Positions 10,420 through 22,840 are shown, counted from the stretch's first letter. The stretch is 64,000 bases of DNA from Cylindrodendrum hubeiense (GCA_014621425.1 JAANBB010000010.1:310001-374000); one strand, 5' to 3'. Notes: generated by a model not told the origin, from the sequence alone. A program made the numbers and translations.

Positions 10420-12246
10420 TTATTTATCACTGGAAATTTCGTCAAATCTTTGCCTGCCCATCTCCTCATTATCAACTGCGTGCACCTTCAACAGGAATGA
10501 TGTCGCGGCCCCTACACTGGATAGACAGGTGAGCGTGATCCACACAGCCCTAAATGTTAACCGATATGCGCCGATGACAGCGTCCAGAGCCTCATTGGGT
10601 ACATTTACTTTGGTGAGCTCTGGGATGAAGCTAATCGCCTGTGACGGGTCATGTAACTCTGATAACTCTGGAGGAAGAAAACCAATGGAGGAGATCTGAG
10701 AGGCGAAAACGCTGTTGAAGACGCCCGAACCGATGGCCAAGCCGATGAGCGCGCCAAACAGACGGAACACCACCAACAGACCCGCTGCAAGGCTGGCATC
10801 GTCGACGCTGCGCGGCGTCACAGCCGCCTGGAGGGGTAGGTAGTTGGTCATGAAAACGGTGCCGAGGCCTGCACCGAGGAATGCCTGAAAAACATCGGAG
10901 ACAGCGAGAGGATTGGGTGTGGTGCCTATGAGGCAGAGCAGGCCGAGGAAGAGCGTCGTTATCACCCAGCCGGCCCAGAGCTGCGGGCGGTATTTGCCGA
11001 AGAGCTGGACGGACACAGGGGCGATAACGCTGAAGACGACGAAGAGTCCGCAGTAGGGAAGGATTCTGATGGCGGATCTGAGTGGCGACTGAAGGAAAAT
11101 GGCCTGGTAGGAGAGCGGTAGATAGAATAGCGCTGTGTATAAGACAAGGCCGTTGATAAACGCGCCTAAGAGGGCAACGCGGGCTGTGCTGGTCGCGAAG
11201 ATACGGTACGGGAACATGGCCTCGGCTGGGAACTTTTCATACCATCCAAATCCGACAAGGACGAGCACACCTATGACGAGTGGCAGGATGGTTCGCCAGG
11301 AAGACCACGGATATAACGAGCCGGCCCAGCTGAGCGGCAGACATAAGCATGTCGCGCCAACAGTGAAGAGAGCCATTCCTCCCCAGTCCAGTCGGCACAG
11401 CTTAGCGCCAATACCAGCGTCCAAGGGACGCAAGTGAAGAAAGAAGAAGGAAAGGAAAAAGGCGCCGCCGGCAAAAGGAAGGTTGATCCAGCCGATCCAG
11501 CGCCATGTGACATACTCGGCGAAGAGCGAGCCGACGATGGGGCCAAGGATGGTGCCGACGGCAATGGGTACTGCCATGATGGCCATATACGTCGGGCGTT
11601 CCTTGAGATTCGTAATGTCGGACAGGATGATTGGCTGGAGAACATCAAGGCCGCCGCCGCCGAGGCCTTGAAGCACGCGGCCTGCGATGACGGCAGTCAT
11701 ATCGCCAGCGAGGGCGAAAAGGATACAGCCCGCAATGAAGAGAATTATGGCGACATAGAGGGGGAGCTTGCGGCCAAAGACATCGGAGACGGAGGCGTAG
11801 ATAGGCTGGGTTATGGCGACACCGAGCATAAATGCAATGCTTGCCCAGAACGACTCTGTTGTGCTCGCGTTGAGCTCTCGTGCCAAGACCTGTTAGTTGA
11901 GGGTTAGTTGGAGCTCCTGCTGCAGAAAGTCAAAGGGGGATTCGCGCGGTATGACACTGACAGGAATAGCAACAGCAAGTGAGGTCGCATCCCACGAGAC
12001 GATAAATACCATGAGCACAAGAGCTAGGATGGAAAGGTGAAAAGACACATGCTTCTTGGCCGCCGGCATGGTGACTGCTTGATCTGTCGACACTTCCCTC
12101 TCATTCGGACGCTCGATGATTTTCTGATCAGCCCCCGACTCTGTGATTGACCCTATTGTGATTGCTGGACAGGCGGTTCCAGCCTCATGATGTTTCTCAC
12201 TCAGTGCCAATACATTGCTCTCATTTACGACAGCTGAGGTATTCAT
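10420..12246 (-). CDS. MFS multidrug/toxin exporter, DHA2 (14-TMS) type
   Basis: A 584-aa proton-coupled exporter of the major facilitator superfamily, plasma membrane, typical of fungal drug or secondary-metabolite efflux pumps. Exons are 11962-12246 and 10420-11889. The 72-bp intron joins LAVAIP to VLARELN in phase. A ~70-residue hydrophilic N-terminus is followed by TM1 (ALVLMVFIVSWDATSLAVA), motif A-like SDVFGRKLPLY, the RVLQGLGGGGLDV segment and the antiporter motif near GTILGPIVGSLFAEYVTWRWIGW. About fourteen hydrophobic segments are visible, consistent with the DHA2 family length. The Met start at 12246 is the first ATG in the frame. No biosynthetic genes adjoin it, so the substrate is unknown. 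Confidence 0.9.
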
Positions 12247-13270
12247 AGTCTGCAGCAAAAACACTACGTCGTGTCTCGGTGTTGCTCGTTATATGTTGTT
12301 GGAGATACACCATGAAGGGTCAAGACGTGGGTGGTTGGATGGAGAGAAAAGAAGATAAAGAGGAGAAGAGGAGGAAAAATATATTTTGGCCGTTTTCTTC
12401 TTCCCCAGCCGACAGGCCTCTGCATCTCTGCCTATCAGGTCTCTTCCCCTGCGAGAGGTAGCCAATAACATCATCCCTTCAGCAAGTATGTCCTGAAACT
12501 GCAGGTAGAAAGATTGTGAATTATTAATCAGACTCCGGGGCCCTTGAAGTCCGGGGTGCACTGCATTGTGTTGGTTGGGGACGCAGAGAACTGATAAGAC
12601 GGAATCTGATTGGTTTGGTCTCCATGCTCCCACTTTCCCAGCAGCCCGCCAGGTTTCTTGCAATGCAGGGGTTGGAAGCGCCAGTCCTGAACTCACCCGT
12701 GGCCTGTTAAACAATCGTCGCTCTAGGCGCATTGGAAATTCTTGTCCCTCTCGGGAACTCCTTACGCTCACAGCTCTCAACATTCATCATCTCTACGGCC
12801 CAGTCCATGATGCTGGCCGACAAGGCTTCCGCACGGTGTATTCCCTCATGAAAGTGGACAAGTGCCTGAACGGATGTGCTCTTGAGTCTGTAAAATAGAC
12901 ATGTGTCATCTTTTGGTACACTCCGTTTGCTATGAAATCGGCAAGTTGCATGTGAAGGATGGGTTGAGACGAGAATGACTGAAACTTTTTTTTTACACAC
13001 CTCATGCCCCCCCCTCCCCTGTGATGGGCTGCCGAACGCTGATTCGAATCGATGCTGCCAAGAGAAGGGATGAGATCCCCGCATAAACAATGCAGGTAGC
13101 GGAGCAGGTCGTTTTGTTTCAAGAAATCACGTCACTAGGTGTTCTTTGATTACAAATCACAAATATAATGTCAACCGTTCGACAGACATCAACTACGCAG
13201 CCTGACACAGTCATAGAAAAGCTTGGTATGAGTACTGGATTATAACTTTCACAATAAACTTTTGTTAAAG
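12247..13270. other. Intergenic region, divergent to the MFS gene
   Basis: Contains the upstream region of the minus-strand MFS gene and the 3' flank of the EthD-like gene. Overlapping short frames on both strands carry no recognisable domain. A purine-rich tract (GAAGATAAAGAGGAGAAGAG) lies at about 12350-12375, upstream of the MFS start. A T9 tract at 12986-12994 is the only other low-complexity element. Confidence 0.45.
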
Positions 13271-14114
13271 TCAGACTTCTACCCCATGAAACCAATCTTT
13301 CTCTCCGACTTCCTTAGCAAGTTCGTAAATATGAATGTCATATGTATCAAACACCCCTTCTTCCCAAGGATGAGACGCCAACATCCCGAGCTGCGCACGA
13401 TTTAGTTGTGAAGCATCGCAGCTAAATTCATGAAGTGATAGCCAAGTAGCCGGTTGCGGCGCAGGCTCTTTTGAAGGGGGGTCAAGGCCTTTGAGCACTC
13501 GCAATTGTGCGTTGGACCTCGCATTTGCTAATCTGAAGCCTGTGGTACGAAGGTAGCCAGTAGACTGGACCATCGCGGCACAGTGCTGTCTCGCTGTTAG
13601 ATACTGGATTGCTCTTTGGCTCCATATCCAATAGTTCATACAAAGGGGACAGGTTACCAACCTTTTCGCGGAACCATCGGTCGGCGTCTTCCGGCGAGAC
13701 ACTCTCTTTTGGCTCAAAATTAATGACAACTAAGCTTTTTATGGTCCCTTTGCCTTGCATAGTCTTGTCATGGACGATAATGAGATTGTCGCATCGCGCG
13801 TTTATATCAACCAAGTCATAGATTGAACTGTTTTCTGGCAATATGTCGCTCGTGACGCGGATGCTGCGGAATTCTTGGCTCTCAGTGAAGCCTAGGTCAT
13901 TCATAGGATACATTGCTAGGTAAGGCATATCCACTTCGGGATCAATATCCACAAACCGGCGGGCTGACCGAATTCCGCTGGTCTCGATGATTTCAGGAAT
14001 GTGGTCATCATCGTACCACCTCATGAACGTAGACAAGTCCAAAACATCAGGCCGAGAGATCTTAGAATTAACGAAAAATATCCCCTTGCCATGTAGTGTT
14101 GATTTTGTGGCCAT
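13271..14114 (-). CDS. EthD/Dabb-like ferredoxin-fold protein
   Basis: A 267-aa soluble protein. The N-terminal half (LSTFMRWYDDDHIPEIIETSG followed by ARRF) fits the EthD-like alpha+beta barrel fold, in which a conserved His near the helix contributes to a small-molecule pocket. The C-terminal half has a second repeat-like unit (FEPKESVSPEDADRWFREKVG, then YLRTTGFRL) ending in WLSLHEF, so it is probably a two-domain EthD protein. I read one short 40-bp intron at 13565-13604, donor GTATCT and acceptor CCAG, joining SNP to STGYLRTT; the total is divisible by three. Without that intron the frame terminates about 40 residues later in non-family sequence. Function of fungal members is mostly unknown; some act in aromatic polyketide or catabolic pathways. 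Confidence 0.7.
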
Positions 14115-14927
14115 GATGAATGACAGCTCTGGATCAATCGAGAGGATGTTGAGAAGACCAAAATGGGGATAATTAGGGGCTGACGGATCTACTCATTGAT
14201 TGAAAAGCGGAGTATGCAGGATATTGCAATAAGGGGAGACTTCGTGGGTCATTAGCACTAAATGAAATAAACAAGAGAGTTCGCAAGCATGGCGGATATG
14301 GTTTGCCGCAATGTCGGAACAAGATAGCCTTCCGCCGCTCCGATTTTAGAGAACCAGCCCATTATGGCAATGATAGCCGACAACACCCTCAAATATAATT
14401 GTGAGCAGATTTCATTTCATATACAGTCCCAAGGGCATTTGGTGACAATATAGCCGACTAAAGGTCTGTCTAAACAAGAATACAAGAAAGGAATTCTCAT
14501 CTAGCTGTTGCCAATCGTAGAATTTGCCCAGGTCCAGGCAGGCAAAGCTGATGGCGGGGATTCGATGCCCAGTCTATTCAAATTGTCACCTAATTATATT
14601 TGATACAACCAGTTAAATGGCTGGGTGAGCCCGTCGCGGAAAAGCTCTCCGGCTCATTTCCAGCCTCTATTATATGGTAGCTGGATTAGATCCCTCCACA
14701 GTTCAATTTTGTAACCTCGATACCCTAAACTTTTAGTGGGCTGGCGCTTCTGTTTAGAAATCCTAATGCATTAACAAATACAATTGCTGAGTTCAAAGAT
14801 GGACTCAGAGCTGCTGAGCCGCGTGGTGGTTCAAAGTCACCTCAAACAGGAGCGCAAGTGCCAGCGAAGTATTAAATCAAACTAATGAACAAACTCTCAC
14901 TGTTCTGCTCTTTGTAATATTTTAACC
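14115..14927. other. Intergenic region
   Basis: No gene supported. It lies between the start of the EthD-like gene and the end of the NmrA-like gene, both transcribed leftward, so it contains the promoter of the former. No clear regulatory motif was identified. Confidence 0.45.
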
Positions 14928-15854
14928 TCAAGTCTTTACAGAAGGTAATCTGTCTTTTGTGTGACGGCCCCAGTCCTCAATCGTCGTCAAGGTCACCGGC
15001 AACTCTTCTAGAACGGGACCCATATCTACCTTGAACGGCTTCTCCGGCGCTTCGTTATAGTAGGTATATGCCTTGTGCATCTGCTTGATGACAGTATCTG
15101 CATTCAAGCCAGATCTTGCCCCCATTGCTGCGCTAATTTTGTCACAAAAGTCATCCACGGTCTGGTTCTCGTATGAAATTTCCCGTTCCCATGCCTTTGA
15201 TAACTTTTGTGCGAGCTCCTCCAGCCGTACCGTCTCTGGTCCACCTACAGCAAAATTTCGACCAGCCAAGTGGGGCTTATCCATAGCGGCAATCATGAGC
15301 TGTGCAATATCATGGTGGCAGATCCATGAAACCTCGAGGTTCGGCTTATGGCAGTACACAATGGTTTGCCTTTCTGCAATTGACGGATAAGCCCATCCTT
15401 CAAAGAGATTTTCAAGAAAGACGACGGGTTGTATAGATACAACTGGAAGTCCCATCTCCCTCAGCATGGCCCTAATATCAACTCGATCGTCTTGCGACTT
15501 GATACCGCATTTATTTTCGGGAACCGGCATGCTGGTGTTGAAGACAATAAGCCGAAGTGAGGATATTTGGGATGCAGCATGGCCGATGGTCCTGACTCCG
15601 GCAATGAGGGGTCCGGTCTCCTGGAAAGACGTTGAAGGGAGGTTGAGGAAGATAACTTCGGCATCCTTGAGTGCGCGGGATATTGCTTCTGCGTCGGCAA
15701 AGTCGGCGGCAAACGTCTCAATTGGAATGCCATCTATCTTGAGCGGTTTTGGGCTCCTGCTAACCATGACAGGATGGTTTCCTGAGCGAGCCAGGGCGGC
15801 TACTTGAGCAGCTCCCTGCACGCCTGAGGCTCCGAAGACGACAACTCGTGTCAT
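14928..15854 (-). CDS. NmrA-like NAD(P)-binding oxidoreductase/regulator
   Basis: A single-exon gene for 308 aa. The N-terminus begins with a Rossmann beta-alpha-beta unit, VVVFGASGVQGAA, carrying GxxGxxG within the first 15 residues. It is followed by a typical NmrA/SDR-a order: an acidic stretch after FAADFADA, VIFLNLPST, an IVFNTSMP strand, the VVSIQPVVFLENL substrate-domain segment, and VGGPETVRLEELAQ near the C-terminal third. There is no obvious catalytic YxxxK, which suits an NmrA-type redox sensor or an isoflavone-reductase-like enzyme rather than a classical SDR. Cytosolic. A second NmrA-like gene at 33649-34668 is only distantly similar. Substrate unknown. Confidence 0.85.
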   Translation of the reverse strand: MTRVVVFGASGVQGAAQVAALARSGNHPVMVSRSPKPLKIDGIPIETFAADFADAEAISRALKDAEVIFLNLPSTSFQETGPLIAGVRTIGHAASQISSLRLIVFNTSMPVPENKCGIKSQDDRVDIRAMLREMGLPVVSIQPVVFLENLFEGWAYPSIAERQTIVYCHKPNLEVSWICHHDIAQLMIAAMDKPHLAGRNFAVGGPETVRLEELAQKLSKAWEREISYENQTVDDFCDKISAAMGARSGLNADTVIKQMHKAYTYYNEAPEKPFKVDMGPVLEELPVTLTTIEDWGRHTKDRLPSVKT

Positions 15855-16246
15855 ACTGAAGGATGTGGTGGGGTTGAAGGAATGTCAAAAGATGCAACTG
15901 GGAAGGAAGCTTTGTGCATGGCTGATTTCACTGAGTAATGACTGGTGAAGTATTTATGGGGCCATTGTTGAGAATTGTCGGATTCTGTTTTCCGTCGCGC
16001 AAGGTCAACCAACCCCGCTCTGGCATGATGATTCGAAAGCCACATTCATTTGTGAGTTTATTTCCCCGCATCCCCTCCCCCCAAAGCTCTTGATGTTCTT
16101 TCTCAAGCGGAGGTATATGCTATTTAAGCCAGTTGATGATGACTTTGAAACCTTGGCAGTAGGTTTCTTGAAGATTGAATATAGTTTTGACCTTGTACCT
16201 ATAACTGGAGGCTCTTCTGCAGCAGGCGGTGATCAATCCTGAATCA
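15855..16246. other. Short intergenic region
   Basis: Upstream of the NmrA-like gene and downstream of the metacaspase, both on the minus strand. A C-rich tract (CCCCGCATCCCCTCCCCCC) lies near 16063-16082. No gene. Confidence 0.5.
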
Positions 16247-17740
16247 CTACATGACAAAAAGAAGATCGGTATCTATCCAAACAGTTAGAGAAACATCTTG
16301 ACGTTTATATATGGAGGTCCCACCTAGCGGATGACTGCAGGACAACTGAGGTTTTTGAGTGTAATTCGGCTCCAGAAGATGCCGAATGTTATTCAGAAGC
16401 TCAACATAGCTTTGTTGGGGGTTGGCCTTGAGAGCAGTGATAAATGCCCATGACATTGCACCGGTAGCTTTCGAATCAATAGTTGCATCGGCACTAATGG
16501 AAGAAGAGTGTTAGCCAAATGTTCATTGATGATGGGTGTGCTTGCACTTGCGATGTCTGGTCATCCTTGCTACCTGCCCACATGACGACATCTGCTGGGG
16601 AAGTCCGAGTCTGGATGGTTTTTTCATAACCCTCATTTCCATTGAGAGCCGACTTGGTGAAATTGAGAATACTGCTAGCAATGCCTGCGACGTCGTCCTT
16701 CAAATACGCAGCATAAACGCCGAGCAACCCTTGACCAGCTTCCTTGGCTAGATTTGGTTCCTTAAGAACTCCCTTCGTAGAGTAAACATAGGGAAGATCC
16801 ATGGCAGTAGCAGAATGGCAGGAGTCAAAGATTGAAGTTAACCGAACTCCAGGTTGGAGCGGTCGTACAACGCGCCAATGGATCTCGTCATCGACAATAT
16901 GGCCTGATCGCTGCCAATCAACTGGATATATGACATCGTCAAATCCATCCTCCTCATCTCCGTCTAAATCTTCAGTTCTTCCACCGTGGCCTAAAAGCAG
17001 GTTAGCGGTTTGTTCAGTGGTAAACGAATAGTCGACTTCCCTGAGTAATGAAGAAACAGCGAGTCATGAGGGCGCGCATCCTTGACCAACCACTCAAAAG
17101 CTGCAATTATGTTGGCTTTAGTTGGATGCATAATATGATTAGGTTGGTCATCGGTTAGAATAACCATATCTTCTCGTTTATAATTGTAGCGCTCGACAAG
17201 AAAGGCCGATACGTTGTGTACATCATTGATGCAACCCTTTAGCTCGCCCTTTTGGCCGAAGTAGTTGATACCAATTAGTAAGGCCTTGCGACGTCCGGTA
17301 CAATTAGAATACTGGAATTTGTAGCCTTGGGGCGCACCGTTGCCGAATTGTTGAGGCGCAGTCGGCGGGGGAGGGCCAGGTCGCGCGGATCGATTGATGC
17401 TGCCAAATTGCTTCAGGGGGAAGCCATATGCGTCTAGATTGGGGGGAGGCGGCCGAGATGGTGCGTGAAATGGTGGTTGTGGCGACCCGTAACCATTGAA
17501 TTGCGAATGAGGAGGAGGTCCTGGGGGCGGTCCAGGGAGTGGTCCAGGGAGTGGTCCAGGACTGAATCCTTGAAGGAACTGATTGTTGTAGCCGTACTGC
17601 TGGGGATAGTAGGGAGGATTGCCACGGTATGTGTGGTCAGGAGGAGGCACATTGCCATAGTTATGGTTTTGCGGAGGGAAGGGTGGTTGTTGGCTTCGCT
17701 GGACTGGGCCGTAGTAATTTTGATTGGGATAAAATGACAT
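16247..17740 (-). CDS. Metacaspase (type I, peptidase C14B)
   Basis: A 444-aa cysteine protease with Arg/Lys specificity, linked to stress responses and programmed death in fungi. Residues 1-150 form a proline/glutamine/tyrosine-rich prodomain, with repeated [17 protein letters not shown]. The caspase domain starts at [19 protein letters not shown]. The catalytic His is H235 in SGHGG and the catalytic Cys is C291 in DSCHS; the end is [14 protein letters not shown] read exons 17041-17740, 16552-16990, 16324-16493 and 16247-16272, which sum to a multiple of three. The first intron needs GG instead of GT at its donor (17040). Reading through it gives a stop and a protein lacking both catalytic residues. 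The second intron (16494-16551) uses a GC donor (GCAAGT). If the GG donor fails, the gene is inactive. Confidence 0.85.
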
Positions 17741-19982
17741 GGTGAATGGCCGTACTGAATCCTCGTGTCGGTGATACAGAATGATGATCTGCTATTGTTT
17801 TACCACTGCAGCCTGAGATGGCTCTATTACGGCGAGCGAACTACGATGCATGCAATATAATTATAAATACGCTGCAGGCCAAGAAGATTGCTATAAGACG
17901 ATTGAGATGTTTTATGCTCACTCGGCCAAGCCGCTAGATTGCCACACCACGTCAGCCCAGCCCAGCAGGTAGGATCGGGTATGTCGGCGACTCAAAGCAA
18001 CTTGGCATTTACGGCGTAAGCTGGCAACCGCAAAAACACGAGGATGGGCTTACGATCCGTGCGATAAATGACGTTACTGTGGGCTCTCGAAGCCTTTGCC
18101 TCTTTTGCCGTGTGCGAGTGCGCCGCTTGGCCGTAGGTGTTTCGGCGCGCTGACGTCATTCAGCCACGCTTCACTGCCGTCTTCTCCGGCATGGCATCGG
18201 CGGCATCGGCGACACCGGCACTTAGCGTTGTGCCCGCCAAGAGTAGAGCACAGCCACCTCGACGGTGAAAATACAAGTCGTAGAGATGGATGCCGCGATG
18301 AATTGCTAGCTTTCATCAACTTCCCGCGAGACATCATCTGCTGCGCTCGATGGTGACACCATCAACTGTGAAACTGCAGAGGACGAGGTCCCTCAAGAGC
18401 CCTAGATGAAGCTATCCGCTCACAACAAGGCCGCTTGTCAATCGCCCATTGAAGTTGTCCTGCCCCCCAAGCAGTCTCGTTCTGGAAAGCCCCATCCACC
18501 GTGTCCCCACTACTCCATATCCAAAGATCAAAGACGAATTGGCAACATCTCTAGAGATTTTCGACCCCACCAGCCACATTCCACAACACTATTTCGGATC
18601 TAAAATGCCGTTGAATCCAACCGTGCCCCCAGGGATGGCAGGGTATCCCACAGAAGAATATTCAGCGTGTATTTAAGCCACAGATGCATTCTAGCTTTCA
18701 ATCAAATCCAGCCCCCTCCTTGCTACGCCTCATCAAAGATGCCTATCTACCTGTCTTGATGATTGATGGCTGCGAGTTGGCGAGGCAATCCCTTTGTGTT
18801 AGTAACGAGCAGACACCAGCAGAGTCTCGTCCAAAGGCGGTGAGGCCTAGCTTCCAGCAACCAATCAACAATCGGATCCCGATTTTTGTACCCTGATACC
18901 CCGGACCCTAATGGAAATCGCGAAAAGGCAATCGGCTGGTTCTGAGGTTAAGGTATTATGACGGATGTCCGTGATATCTCGCGGCCCTTGGTGGCTCGCT
19001 CACCGGCGATTAAATTGTCCAAACTGCTGACTTGATCGGAATATCTCTGCGTAGCAAGCTTGCGCGGCCTTGTTGTGACTTCACACCCCTCCACCTTTCC
19101 ACCCATGTTAATAACATCCCCACTATCCAACAAGTGTTCCCCGCATTTTAATCTCTAGGCAACGCGGCCACTTGGAAATGACATGTTGATCAGCTTTGAG
19201 CCATATCACACCATCACTTGAAGGCCTTATGCGTACGATTATTCTCATACAAAGCAGTTGCTGCAATTAACCACTATTATAAATCCGTATGCTACCTCCT
19301 TTTCCATTGCAAAATCTCATCTAGCACGAAGTCTAGTCGTGATTTTGCACTGTACGTTTGAAAATCACACATCCTATTAGCTGCAGTCGTTCCCAAACCT
19401 TTATTTTACCTCAAATTTTCGTCTCTTAAAGAGGCTAGAGAGTGTATGTGATCAAGGAAAAGGAAAGCCAGCTGATTTGTGGAATTAGTTCTTGAGTATG
19501 CACATAAGACAGTGGCTAGCATGATGCCATCTGGGGATTATTGAGATTCTTAATGGCTCGCTATTGTCTGTCACCACCCCGCCCGACCATATGAAACACC
19601 GAACAGGGGTACGTAGACCTGAGTTAGTCCACGAATCATACAAAAATGTAACCTCACCTCGGATACGGAGTATGTCTACTTGGTCTAGATTGAGCGACGG
19701 ATTGGTGGTTACACTAGGTCCTGAAGGGCACGGAATAATTAATATATATGTCAGTCCTCTAGATAGCTAAAGAATATTGAGCTAAAGCACCAGATGGAGC
19801 AAAACGGAGGTCATCGTCCGTGCCGACTAGGCGTCCCAGCTATGGAATCTGGTATTAAATGGCATGTGGCGTCCTTGAAAGCTCACATGAAAGGTCCATA
19901 TCCTTCCATCTGAGAACATTAGACCTTTGGATTCAACTCATTCAATTTCTACTCCCCTTACCTATCTGGAGAGACTTTCACT
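17741..19982. other. Long intergenic region between divergent metacaspase and pectin lyase genes
   Basis: About 2.2 kb with no supportable gene; the short frames here have no recognisable domain. It contains both promoters. Near 18180-18215 a short GGCATCGGC direct duplication occurs. AT-rich words just before the pectin lyase (TATTAAATGG near 19852) could serve as a TATA-like element about 130 bp ahead of the ATG. Confidence 0.45.
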
Positions 19983-21170
19983 ATGAAAATCTCCATTGTT
20001 CTTTCCGGTGTCCTTGCGACATTTGTTCAGACAACTGTCGCAGTCACTGGCGCTGCTGAGGGTTTCGCCAAAGGCGTTACTGGCGGTGGCTCTGCCACTG
20101 CCGTGTATCCCACAACCACAGCTGAGTTGGTCTCGTACCTGGGTGACTCTTCAGCCCGCGTCATCTATCTTACAAAGACTTTCGACTTTACCGGGACCGA
20201 AGGCACAACTACGGGAACCGGATGTGCTCCTTGGGGAACGGCTTCTGCATGCCAGGTAGCCATCAACAAGGACAGCTGGTGCGATAACTACCAACCGGAT
20301 GCTCCTTCGGTTAGCGTGTCATACGACAACGCTGGCATTCTCGGAATCACAGTCAAATCGAACAAGTCTCTCATCGGCGTTGGTAGTGCAGGTATTATCA
20401 AAGGCAAAGGCCTTCGCCTTGTGAGCGGCGTCAGCAACATCATTATTCAAAACATCCACATTACCAACCTAAACCCAAAATATGTTTGGGGTGGCGATGC
20501 TATCACCCTGAATAGCGCTGACCTGGTCTGGATCGATCACGTTACGACATCACTCATTGGCCGTCAACACATTGTGCTGGGAACCAGCGCAAGCAACCGG
20601 GTGACAATATCAAATTCCAAGATTGATGGGACCACCTCCTGGTCGGCAACTTGCGATGGTTACCACTACTGGGGACTTTATTTCACTGGCTCAAGCGACG
20701 TGGGTCTCAAACCGACTATTATTCCATTCTGCCATGATGCTAACTATTATTAGTTGATTACATTCAAGAACAACTACGTCTACCACACCTCCGGTCGATC
20801 GCCCAAGGTCGCTGGCAACACTCTGCTCCATGCCGTTAACAACTACTGGTATGACAACCCCGGGCACGCTTTTGAAATTGATTCGGGTGGTATGGTTCTT
20901 GCTGAAGGAAATGTCTTTCAAAACGTCGACGCCCCCATCGAATCAGGATACGCTGGGAAGTTTTTTAGCAGCCCTAGTACGACCGCCAACGCTGTCTGCT
21001 CGACCTACCTGGGTCACACCTGCGAGGTCAATGGGTTTGGTAGCTCTGGCAGCTTCAGTGGAACAGATACCGACTTCTTGGTCAATTTCAGTGGCAAGAA
21101 CGTTGCTAGCGCCTCAACTTACACCGCAGCTAAGGCGGTTCAGAGCACTGCGGGCTTTGGTACTATCTAG
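19983..21170 (+). CDS. Secreted pectin lyase (polysaccharide lyase family 1)
   Basis: A 377-aa enzyme that cleaves methyl-esterified homogalacturonan by beta-elimination, secreted for plant cell-wall breakdown. Exons are 19983-20699 and 20754-21170, with a 54-bp intron joining YFTGSSD to LITFKNNY in phase. A signal peptide spans about residues 1-20 ([20 protein letters not shown]). Visible family blocks are VTGGGSAT, the cysteine pair in [13 protein letters not shown], the beta-helix segment [38 protein letters not shown] with the Asp and Arg of the active cleft, and [20 protein letters not shown]. Length matches Aspergillus PelA/PelB-type lyases (about 378 aa). It lacks the calcium-site aspartates expected of pectate lyases, so pectin lyase is preferred. 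Confidence 0.93.
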
Positions 21171-22840
21171 ACGCTGTTGCGAGCAGTGTTAGGGATGACC
21201 TTAACATGGGGTTAAAATATTTCAGATGTCAAGTCATTTGCTAGGTTAAGCTAAATTAAATATTTGTACCCTAGTCTTTGGACTCCTCATTTCCATCCCA
21301 ACACGTGCATTGTTAAGTGACTGGATTCCCAATACGAGAATATATTGAGACTGACTGTGAGGGAAAGGCAATGGTTTTCCTTTACCCTCATGACTCGCTG
21401 CTGCTTTGTGGAGCCAATTGCAGAATTCGACCACGGACTAAAATTTCGAGCTAGTAGCAGCACGTGATGTTTTATTATCACCCCTTCCCGTACCTCAGCT
21501 CAATCGCCCTTTCCACTCATTGGTACTAAAGGGAGATCTTGGCCCCAATTTCATTCCATCGCAACCCGCCTCGTCTCACACCATTACATCACACACTTTG
21601 ATCGATGACATTTTGATTACAATATCGAAATTACCCGAAAATGACCATCTGGGATGGCCATGGCCGCACTCCTCATGACACGCTCGAAAATATCCTCTCC
21701 ATCGGTGCCATGTTCTTCTGCTTCCCATGCTTGTGTGTTGTTGCCTGCAGCAAAATAAAGCTACCAGCACATCGATGGAAAGGGGGGCAGAAAGAAGAAC
21801 GGGTAGAAATTAGCGACGTTGTTCCTTCTGCATCGACAAACATGTCTTGCTCAAAAGACAAAGTAGCTGAAGCTCAAATCTGAACACCGCGGCAAGTTGG
21901 CCAACTGCGCTGCCTTTACATTTTCTACGTCACCAATCACACCATTCTTGTGGCGTCCCAGTGTACACAACTCCGACCACGACCCACCAAACACTCTATA
22001 TCCATCCCTCAGACAAGTAGTCGTATTCTCTTCGAGGTTCTTTTCTGACATCGTCACGGGGCATGTTGGTGCCCGTCATTCCACTTTTCTTGAGAGCTGA
22101 GATCCTGCGGACTTGATGCGATACAGCTTTTCCGGGTGTTTCTCGACAATAGCACCGAGAGTAAACAGCTGGAGTAGAAATATTGTGCTTGCATTAATGA
22201 AAGGGCCAGGTCGCTATTTGTCACCGAGTGGTATTGACTTGGCTCAGGACGCAATGCTGTCACGAAGCCTGCGAGCAAAGTAATAGAGCTCAAAGAAATC
22301 ACTGGAGGTATCGCATGCCCTACAAGCATCCTCGTTAATTTATCGATAGACTACTGGAAACAGTGAAGTTGTGAATGGGGTATTCATAGCTTAGTCATTT
22401 ACATCCAAGCTGTACGCAAGAACCAGCAATTTAGCCAAGCATATCTGTATTCCCCATAAGAGTGAGAGCCAAAATTCGCGGCCCGAGTAACTGTAGTCAT
22501 TAGCAGCTCTCTAAACAGCTGTTTGATGTGGCAGTTATCATCCACTCCGCAACTCAGCTTTGACAAGGCATTCGAACATTTATACAACAGCCAGTTTGAC
22601 TTTTGTTGATGTTTATTTAAGTCGAACAGATAGCGCTCAACATGTCTCTATTTATATAAGAACATCCATGACGCTTAGCCTGTTGCGAATGCTTTGCCAT
22701 AGCTAGGTTGTAAAACGCTGATAGGAGTAAAATACCCATAACATTAAATGCGGCCTCGATCTTAACAGAGGCTTAACTTGGGTATACTCTACACCTCGTT
22801 ACAAGACTCGGAGTAGAAGATAGATAGGTAGATTATGAAT
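21171..22840. other. Intergenic region between pectin lyase and RTA1 genes
   Basis: The right flank of the pectin lyase gene and the 3' flank of the minus-strand RTA1 gene. Apart from the small candidate frame at 21641-21883 I see nothing convincing. Short frames on the minus strand around 21.3-22.6 kb carry no domain. Confidence 0.4.
21641..21883 (+). CDS. Possible small single-pass membrane protein
   Basis: An 80-aa frame starting with MTIWDGHGRTPHD. It has one strongly hydrophobic segment (ILSIGAMFFCFPCLCVVAC) that could span a membrane, followed by a basic then acidic soluble tail. The topology is protein-like, but no family is recognised and no intron supports it. It could equally be chance. 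Confidence 0.3.
   Translation: MTIWDGHGRTPHDTLENILSIGAMFFCFPCLCVVACSKIKLPAHRWKGGQKEERVEISDVVPSASTNMSCSKDKVAEAQI

Noticed and set aside
11434..11907. Long plus-strand frame opposite the MFS gene
   Set aside because: It is the antisense shadow of a well-supported membrane protein gene.
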